Of a stretch of 64,000 bases of DNA, positions 57,411 through 64,000 are shown piece by piece. Within the stretch, counting starts at the first letter, position 1. Each line of letters begins with the position of its first letter. The DNA is taken from positions 110,474 to 174,473 of the forward strand of contig CACVBU010000477.1 of the NCBI GenBank assembly GCA_902728285.1, in the 5' to 3' direction. Below the pieces are notes generated by a model that searched no databases, had not been told where the DNA came from, and saw nothing but the letters and a program-made list of their open reading frames with translations. The position numbers and the translations under genes are program-made. The stretch is from Clytia hemisphaerica. Lineage: Eukaryota > Cnidaria > Hydrozoa > Leptothecata > Clytiidae.

Positions 57411-59410
57411 GGACATTTTCTCGTACTTCTCCCCTCTGCCGATTATTGTTTGGCTTGTAATGGTGTGGGAGTAATAGCACAAGTGGAAACACAGCGTAAT
57501 ATGTATATTAACAAAATTGTTTCCTTGCTGGGGGGGGATTAGGCCTATTCTCACATATTACTCATAACCCTACAAGTATGTCCATATTCCGTTTATTTTC
57601 ATACCAGTCGATACAATTATCCCTCTGACAATATAATATTACCTTGTCAAAGAAAGTGCAAGTAAAATTTCCATTGTTTTGTGATTTTTCATAGTGTAAT
57701 GTTGGCACAATTTCTGAACTTTGGTTATCTTAATGATCTTACTATTCAGTATCACTAAATGTTAGCTTTACTTACCAAACTCGATGTGATGGACAAAATA
57801 TAATGATATTTAATTAATAATCATGTATCATACACACAGCAGTGTAAACACAAGCAATATTTATACATTTGGCATAAATTATTATGTTCTGGGCCTTTTT
57901 AGGCAGATTATAAAATGTGAATTCACGTGGTAAGCACCACGAATTATATTTTGACAACCTGTTATATTGTCCTTGTGAGTTACAGTAATTTAAAGGGACC
58001 TATGATCTGGGTTTAGAACTAACTATACAATAATGTCCTTGTCAGAAGAATAAGAAGTTCTGGTACTTCTCTTGCTTTTATTACCGATTGTATTTTACTG
58101 GATGGATTGTACCTATAATTTCTTATGTTCAAAAGCTTCGAATAAATCCGCTTCAGTACACTCCCTCAATCTATGGACAGTAGTTTTGATTTGTTTAGAG
58201 GCTTCGTCTATTGACGTTTTCTTTGTGTTACTTCTTAGTATTAGCGATCATGATAATTGTCTGTAGTATCTTTTTCCTCAGTGGTACTCCTTGTGACTGT
58301 TTGGTGGATAATATTTCCCTGGCAATTTTACTTTTTTCGACATTGTCTCATTTATCGCTCCGTTGTTTGTTAGTTTTGTTCATTTAGTCACTCCTTCCAG
58401 AAATGATCATTCTTGCTGATTGATTTTCATGTCTTAAATATGAATACAATCAATAGCCTTTCAACTCTTTTAGTTGTCAAGCCACATTGGCTAAGAAAAT
58501 AGGGAAAGTTTTTATACTTTGAGAGAGATTCAAAGTTTCCGTCTTAAATTCCGAATCAATCATCATCTATCAGCATTGAAATAAAAAAAAACAGACCCAC
58601 TTCTTGCCCCCCCCCCCCAATGAAAGTAATAGCCAAACTCACTCACATCATTCAATTCATTGAATTATGATTTTGGATAACTTTAATAAATCGATAAATA
58701 TGGATTTGCTGTAGTTTTAAAACCGTGTGACTTTCTTCCTAAAGAAAAAGTGGAATTGAAATAAATTAGAATATACTACGGTTATTGTATTATATCGGAT
58801 GATTTTCTATCAATTTTCGTTCATCAACCTTTAATTAATTATAAGGTCATCTTCTGAAATGATAAGACGTCTATCTTGTATCTGTAAAACCATTTCTGTG
58901 AAAGGATCTTTTCATCCATGAGAAGAAAGCAAGACTGTTCAAATTGTACCAGAGAGACAGAAGATGTTTTGTCGGTTTTCTCGGAAGGCTTTTTCGGACC
59001 ACGAAGCTAATAACTCCGTCATATCTTGACAACTTAAGCTGAAACAAAACTCCAAACTGACTTTAACTTCGACTGTCTACTTTTCCGGCTAAAGCACATG
59101 TTAAAACCAATCCTTCCTTTGCATTCATTGGTGTTTCTTTTATAAACTTTATATACCTTTTGTGTAAAAAGCGCGTTTATTTTCAATGTTGTATATATTT
59201 ACATGTTACTTGTTTGTTTGTTTGTATGTTTGTCAGTTTGTTTGTCCCCTGTGTTGGTTTAAATGTTGTTCGTCTGTGTCCGGATACAGTAGACTCTCAT
59301 TTGAAAATCTATCTCACAAAACTCAGGGGGTTGGGAGTGTCCAGAGAGGTAGGCATGATACCAGTAACATGTCTTCTAGTGTGTAAGTAACTATCTACTG
59401 ATTATCCCAG

Positions 59411-59474
59411 GCATACTGATGAGCCCTGAGATTGGGCGAAACGGACCAGGCGGAGTTACAACTCCCCCTGATGC
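59411..59474 (+). ncRNA. Hammerhead ribozyme-like motif
   Basis: CTGATGA (59416-59422), then GCCC / TGAGATT / GGGC (a four-pair stem II, 59423-59437), then GAAA (59438-59441): exact hammerhead core order and conserved bases. After it, CAGGCGGAGTT and AACTCCCCCTG (59447-59470) form an 11-pair hairpin with one mismatch, and GCAT (59411-59414) before the core can pair with ATGC (59471-59474) after the hairpin. That is the layout of a type I hammerhead, although the bases at the expected cleavage position do not fit the usual NUH rule. Hammerheads are common in Penelope-like and other retroelements; no coding element is recognisable beside it. Confidence 0.55.
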
Positions 59475-59863
59475 AATTAAAAATAAAAAACATTTTAACG
59501 AATTCAAAAACGATTTCAGTCAGTCAGGAAAAGACTACCGAATTTAAAAACATTTTTAATGGATAAAGTTCTTTGCGAAAAAAAGAGAAATTTTTGTCCA
59601 ACTGTAATAAACCCTACTTTTATCAAAGACTGTCCTTTACTTACTCTGTGTATTCTTTTTTCTGTTTTTGTTTCTTTTATAATTCTCAGGTTCTAACCTT
59701 CATTGGCAAGGATCAATTTGAATCAAGCTGAAACGTAGACGTAGCAGAACTTCATCATGCATGGTAAAAATGTTTTTACAAGCATAATGTTTTCCACAAA
59801 CCTCATTTTTCTTGACGAAATGCTATTTGAGTCTCAGATATATTTCTTCTGGAACTAAAGAGT

Positions 59864-60084
59864 TACCTTAAGGGAACTAATTTTAGCGGAACTTATTTTC
59901 GTGATGCGAGGGTACTAAATTGGCGCATTTTGCGGAACTTATTTTCGCGGTTGACACCCACTTTTGGCTGAAAATTATTTCATAATCCTAGGGGTTTTTA
60001 AGAATTCTTAGTAAAAAATGCATTTCATGGAACTAATTTTCGTGGTAGACACCCAAAAACACGAAAATTAGTCCCCTTAGGGTA
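59864..60084. mobile_element. Second CCTTAAGGGAACTAATTTT MITE, with TA flanks
   Basis: TA-CCTTAAGGGAACTAATTTT at the left and AAAATTAGTCCCCTTAGGG-TA at the right. It belongs to the family at 23492-23743 but with a different interior. A truncated third copy starts at 62133 and fades by about 62255. Confidence 0.85.
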
Positions 60085-60649
60085 TCTCTTTCGCAATCGA
60101 ATTGTATGTTGTTTAATTTTTTTTCTTCTGCTGCTTTTTAGAAGATGGTCTTGCTGTCATAACGAAAGGTCGAAAGTTTTCACGATAGCAACACCTTTAC
60201 ATATCGCCAAAAATTTTGAGTACGCGTTAAAACCAGATGCTATGTCAATGTCAATGAAACGCTGTTGTTGAAGATGTTGTTCGGGTTTTGGTAGTCTACA
60301 TCACAAAGTCTTCGACGAGTACGGTCGAACTGAATCATTATAACAGAAGTGAAACTTGGACTGCTTTTTTCCTAACAAATTTGTCCATCACATACACACA
60401 CCTCAGCAATTGTCATGTCCGTTAAAGTATGGAAAACAAATATTCATGCAAGTAATATCCAAAGTTGATATCCACATTGTTGTAATTCAGCTTAGAAATC
60501 CTCTTGATCAGGTCCGTCGTGAAAATTGGTACCTAAAAAGTAAGCCACCTGGACGTTTTTAAATTTAATTTTGGAAAAATTTGCAAATTGAAGACAAGAA
60601 TTGTTTCCAGTCTCTTTTAATTTTTAACATTTTTTAATTGGTAGTAGGG

Positions 60650-61120
60650 GAATTTTGTTCGATTTTTTGGAATCGCTCGAATGTTTTGATCAAAGCACTT
60701 GTTATACATTTTTGGAAAGCGGAGTAGGGGAATCGAAATTACAATGTATCCAATTTTTTTTCGGACACTTTGGTGTGATTTTCGGACAAATATGACGGTC
60801 TCAGCCAAAAATCATAGGGTTAAAAATTAATGAAAATTTTAGCTCGAGAAAACGGAGACCTGTTGTATATTTTTGGAAAGCTCTCAAAAAATTAGGATTA
60901 GAGATATATTGCTAGTATAGGTGATTTCTGTACCTAGCTCGAGATATTAACCCTTGAAAACCGTGTTTTTCAGCCAGAAACAGCTATGTATTTTGTCCAG
61001 TTTTTGCGCTTTTTGAAGCTCAATATCTCGAAACTTGGAAACATCGTAATTTCGATTCCCTTACCCCTTAGCTTTCCAAAAATGTATAACAAGTGCTTTG
61101 ATCAAAACATTCGACATATT
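60650..61120. repeat. Inverted copy of the 37140-37560 repeat
   Basis: Carries the complements of the same phrases in reverse order, e.g. 'cggacactttggtgtgatttt', 'ctgttgtatatttttggaaag' and 'ccgtgtttttcagccagaaac'. Open frames in it are incidental. It has its own internal symmetry: 'tcgattcccttaccccttag' at about 61054 complements 60720-60740. Confidence 0.75.
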
Positions 61121-61367
61121 TTACAAAATGCCCTCTACTATGGATCCGGCAAAGTGAAGGGAATTCAAATGGAGCTTGAAAGTGATTTAAGTACGAAACC
61201 ACTCTTTCTCACGTTTTTACGCCTAGCTATTTTTTTCATTATTTCGAAATTTCCAAATTATACACTAAATTCTACTATTTTAACCTAACTTTAAAAATAT
61301 ATAAATCAGGTATTGCTTTTGTGCAAAAATGAACATCTTTGACGCTATTTTTTAAAATATAGCTATA

Positions 61368-61590
61368 CTCTCGGATACGTAATAAACGTCCCTCACCCTT
61401 GCTAATTAATATTTCGAAGATTTTCCACTCGGGACGAACCTTAAAGGAATTTTGGCAGGAAGAAAATTAAGTTCCTGCCAACATTTATTTTTCCACCATC
61501 CGCCAAATTGAATTCCCGCCAAAATTTCTTCCTTTAATGTACTTATTTCAAGCACCCCCCTCCCCTGCTTATTAGGCATCCGAGAGTAAT
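61368..61590. mobile_element. MITE with TACTCTCGGATGCCTAATAA ends
   Basis: TACTCTCGGATACGTAATAAA at the left and the complement of the right end (TTACTCTCGGATGCCTAATAA) are inverted repeats. Interior 'ttttggcaggaa' and 'ttcctgccaa' add symmetry. A relative with 'ttattaggcacctgagagta' ends near 26490. From 61.6 to 63.4 kb I see no firm gene. Confidence 0.75.
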
Positions 61591-63465
61591 TCATTTTATA
61601 TTTTATTGCAATCGCAAAAGATAATGAAATTATAGTAAAAGTCTTTCTGTCTGTTACCCTGGTCTTATAAAATCGCCTATAAATTTTATCGTAAGGCAAG
61701 GTCGTATCCCTGGGACGTCTTCCTGTTGTCATACGAATCGACATATCTACTAGGTAAATTTTGAAATTTTATTATAACAGTTTTTTCGCGTTGATGCAAT
61801 GCAACGATTTCTATCTCGCCAACCTGAAACTTGTTCTCGTGTCTCTACCCCATTCTTTCGTCTACCAATAAAAGTGAAATAGAGAACACTTTTAATAATG
61901 TGTCTCTCATTTTTGTATTTGTGAAAAACTGATCCATGTCGTCTGCTCTTTGTCCGCACATATCATGTACAAAATTTATTGCCGTAGTAGTTTTGCAAGA
62001 GCTAGACCAAGCTTGATTAGTTGTTTTCTCACTACGCAATTTTCTGCGTAGCTAGCCTGGGATTCTATAAGGCCGTAACACCGGATTCTTCCAGTCGTTT
62101 ATACAAACTTAATCCCGTAGCAATTATCATTATACCTTAAGGGAACTAATTATTGCGGATTTGACCCCATACCACAAAAATTAGCTCCCGCAAAAATTTT
62201 GTCAACCTACGGACCACAAAAATCAATTCCCGTAAAAATTTTCACCCGAAAAAATAAATTTACCGATAATTCATTTCAAAGCTTTTTTTGCTAATAAGCA
62301 CAACTACAACAATTCTTTATTTCTTTAACAGATACGATATGCTACTATCTCCTCAAGAAATCAGTCAATTGTAATAACATTGCCGAGAGTCTTAGTACAT
62401 GGTTTTCTCTCTTCAGTCGCTTCGAGCCTTTGTACTTGTTCTGAACGACTTGAGATTTATTTTTGTTGAAGCTCTTTTGGTGAAATTTCAAAGGAAAATT
62501 CATTTTTCATTGAAAATTATCTATCAAGAATTGGCTTTTATGAAGGATTGAGTAGATCCAGATTCCCTATATATGTTATTACGTGTTAAAAACTACAGGT
62601 TGGTGTTTTTGTTTGTATTAAGGTTGTGTGGGTGTGGTCCATCGTTGAGTTTTCGTGGACTTTTTTCGTAGGTAGTGTTTTCTATAAGCACACTAATTGA
62701 TGTCTGCCACTTTTGTACAAAATGTATCAACAGAATTTTGTTTCATGAAATTTCATACCGCAAAATTTAATTACCGTAAATATTAAGATAATTTTACGAC
62801 CGCAAACTACTACTTTCACACATTATAAAACGACTCCAGTCTATTGCCGTAGAGAAAGTTACATTTGAAACTTCAAACCGACCGGTGCAATGGAATGGAG
62901 TGTTTGTGAGAGTGGGGAGACGATGAGAGAAGAAGTGTTGCTATTTATAAATCATACTTCATCACAGGAGGTCTCCGTACGGTAAATTTTATCAATCAAC
63001 AAACAGACAATGGGCACAGAGTACTACGAAGCGATAAACGTGAGAGCTGAAATACACTCTGGTACAGAATAGCACATATCCAGCTTCCCAATTTTGTCTG
63101 AGTACACATTCGCCGGGAAATTGGGCGTCCGCCATCGGAATAATATCTAGGTCATCAACCAATGAAATATTTTTATTACTTAACGGCCAAAACTCTCTAA
63201 CATTGAAGCTCCCCCCCCCGGAAAAACATGGTTTTGAACGATGTCCTTCCATTCCAACGAGTCAGGGTGTCAGGGCGCGATAGAAAAAGGGTTGTTATTA
63301 CGTGGATGGAAGTGAAAATTTCCGAGCTAGGTCACGTGACAAAATTTATTCCTTGACATACGCGCCCGAAAGTATGGCGGAAGTGGTGGATTGTATGATT
63401 TCATAGTATAATTTAAGACCCCCCCCCTTACGGCCTGAAGCCGTTAAAAAAGGATGCTGTATGAC

Positions 63466-63840
63466 CTGGAAATTTTCGATCTGTTCGCACTGATATTTAA
63501 ACTGTTAGCTGGAAATTTTCGATCTGTTCGCACAGATATTTAAACTGTTAGCTGGAAATTAAGTGTCTGTTCTTTAAAGTCCTTCAATGTCGAGCTGGAA
63601 TTTAGCGATCTGTTCTTATAAGATTTTGTCAGCCCTGGTAGATAAGAACAGTTAACTCGCATAAAATCAGTCACCTGGTAATTTCGTACCTGTTCTGAAA
63701 GTTTTTTTACCTCCTAGCTGGAAAAATATAACTGTTCTGAAGTAAAAATTTCTCCCCTGGAAAATGAGGAACTGTTCTTAATTTCGGGAAAATCCTTCCA
63801 GCTGGCAAATAAGAACAGATATTTGCAAATTTTAGGTCGG
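63466..63840 (+). repeat. Nine-unit array of a ~43-bp motif with variable spacers
   Basis: CTGG starts each unit at 63466, 63509, 63552, 63595, 63635, 63675, 63718, 63757 and 63802: spacings 43, 43, 43, 40, 40, 43, 39 and 45. Each is followed by an A/T stretch and then CTGTTC, or in units 5 and 9 its complement form AAGAACAG. Units 1 and 2 are almost identical; elsewhere only the CTGG..AA and CTGTTC blocks are kept, while the ~20 bases between differ. No ORF. Confidence 0.8.
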
Positions 63841-64000
63841 TGGCTGCTTCTGACAAGTTGTTGATAGATTTGCGCATTTCCGATCAAAACAATTATCACA
63901 TGATTTGCATCTACACATTTACACCGTTAGGCTAGGTACAGCTATCTCATCTTATGAAAACACAAAGAAGACATTGATTTGGTTCTTACCTCTCTCAGAA

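Larger units (their letters stand above)
52060..57700 (+). repeat. Long, strongly diverged repeat array (~5.6 kb)
   Basis: A unit containing 'ttgataccgcaattgcatacc', 'tgtttgccatttgtaatggttg', 'ccaattttatggaa', 'cccaatcattgtttggataat' and 'attcttctgggtgcaatatc' recurs. Copies are near 52948, 53322, 53919, 54221, 55090, 55850, 56930 and 57130. The first two are ~375 bp apart and well preserved; later ones are 200-1100 bp apart, with other repeats inserted. No ORF survives comparison between copies, so this is non-coding. Confidence 0.75.

Noticed and set aside
59160-59390. Cys/Val/Phe-rich open frame (CLFVCMFVSLFV)
   Set aside because: Produced by a (TTTG)n-like simple repeat; low-complexity hydrophobic translation with no start context.
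60356-60562. Open frame with 'DQVRRENWYLKS', faintly like a Penelope endonuclease end
   Set aside because: Too short and without other GIY-YIG marks; similarity could be chance.
61750-62039. Overlapping minus-strand ORFs (FVHDMCGQRADDMDQFFTNT)
   Set aside because: No family recognised, no splice structure, and surrounding sequence is repeat-rich.
62992-63252. 86-codon minus-strand ORF with an upstream CACGTG (about 63334)
   Set aside because: Contains a poly-C run and no recognisable domain; could be a first exon but there is no clear donor or partner exon.
63466-63840. CRISPR-like appearance of the repeat-spacer array
   Set aside because: Repeats are only short degenerate blocks, two units are near-identical throughout, and the setting is a eukaryotic genome without cas genes.

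Overview
This is AT-rich metazoan DNA from a draft assembly (one gap of Ns at 47832-48229). Genes have many short exons with GT/AG borders, there are Penelope-like and CR1/L2-like retroelements, many small palindromic DNA elements, and a TTAGGG-type repeat. The element and gene families look like those I know from cnidarians, especially anthozoans. That placement is inference from remembered families; no search was run. There are no bacterial operons, CRISPR arrays, rRNA or convincing tRNA genes.

Layout. (1) 1-6.2 kb: a charged coiled-coil coding fragment, a 5'-truncated Penelope-like element on the minus strand, a ~180-bp repeat array, and a broken HECT ubiquitin-ligase segment. A piece matching the end of a HECT C-lobe, with a candidate catalytic Cys, lies 12 kb downstream at 18.6 kb. 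(2) 8.1-15.3 kb: 'gene A', a multi-exon plus-strand gene of an uncharacterised family, with TATA, E-box and E2F-like sites ahead of its possible first exon. One intron holds a ~2.7-kb DNA transposon, which itself contains another. (3) 15.7-17.0 kb: LINE ORF1 with a PHD-like finger. (4) 17.26-18.31 kb, minus: a clean three-exon chromodomain gene. (5) 22.0-36.7 kb: 'gene B', a decayed plus-strand gene with C2H2 fingers, duplicated 60-nt Ser-rich exons, a DDE-transposase-like core exon, more C2H2 fingers and a PHD-like last exon. hAT-like elements and a LINE lie inside it, and the LINE carries two further insertions. (6) 38.6-42.2 kb: LINE RT, Penelope tail and another RT fragment. (7) 42.4-47.1 kb: palindromic DNA elements. 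(8) 47.1-49.4 kb: minus-strand zinc-binding exons facing, across the gap, a plus-strand chromodomain-like plus Ulp1-like protease gene. (9) 50.3-58 kb: a ~410-bp tandem array and a long decayed repeat array. (10) 58-64 kb: mostly non-coding, with a hammerhead-like motif at 59.4 kb, several MITEs and a ~43-bp motif array at 63.47-63.82 kb.

The best candidates for undescribed biology are genes A and B (multi-exon, transposase-like, zinc-finger-rich), the chromodomain/Ulp1 gene at 48.2 kb, and the regularly spaced array at 63.5 kb. The ribozyme-like motifs are also worth folding. Most other content is decayed mobile DNA.
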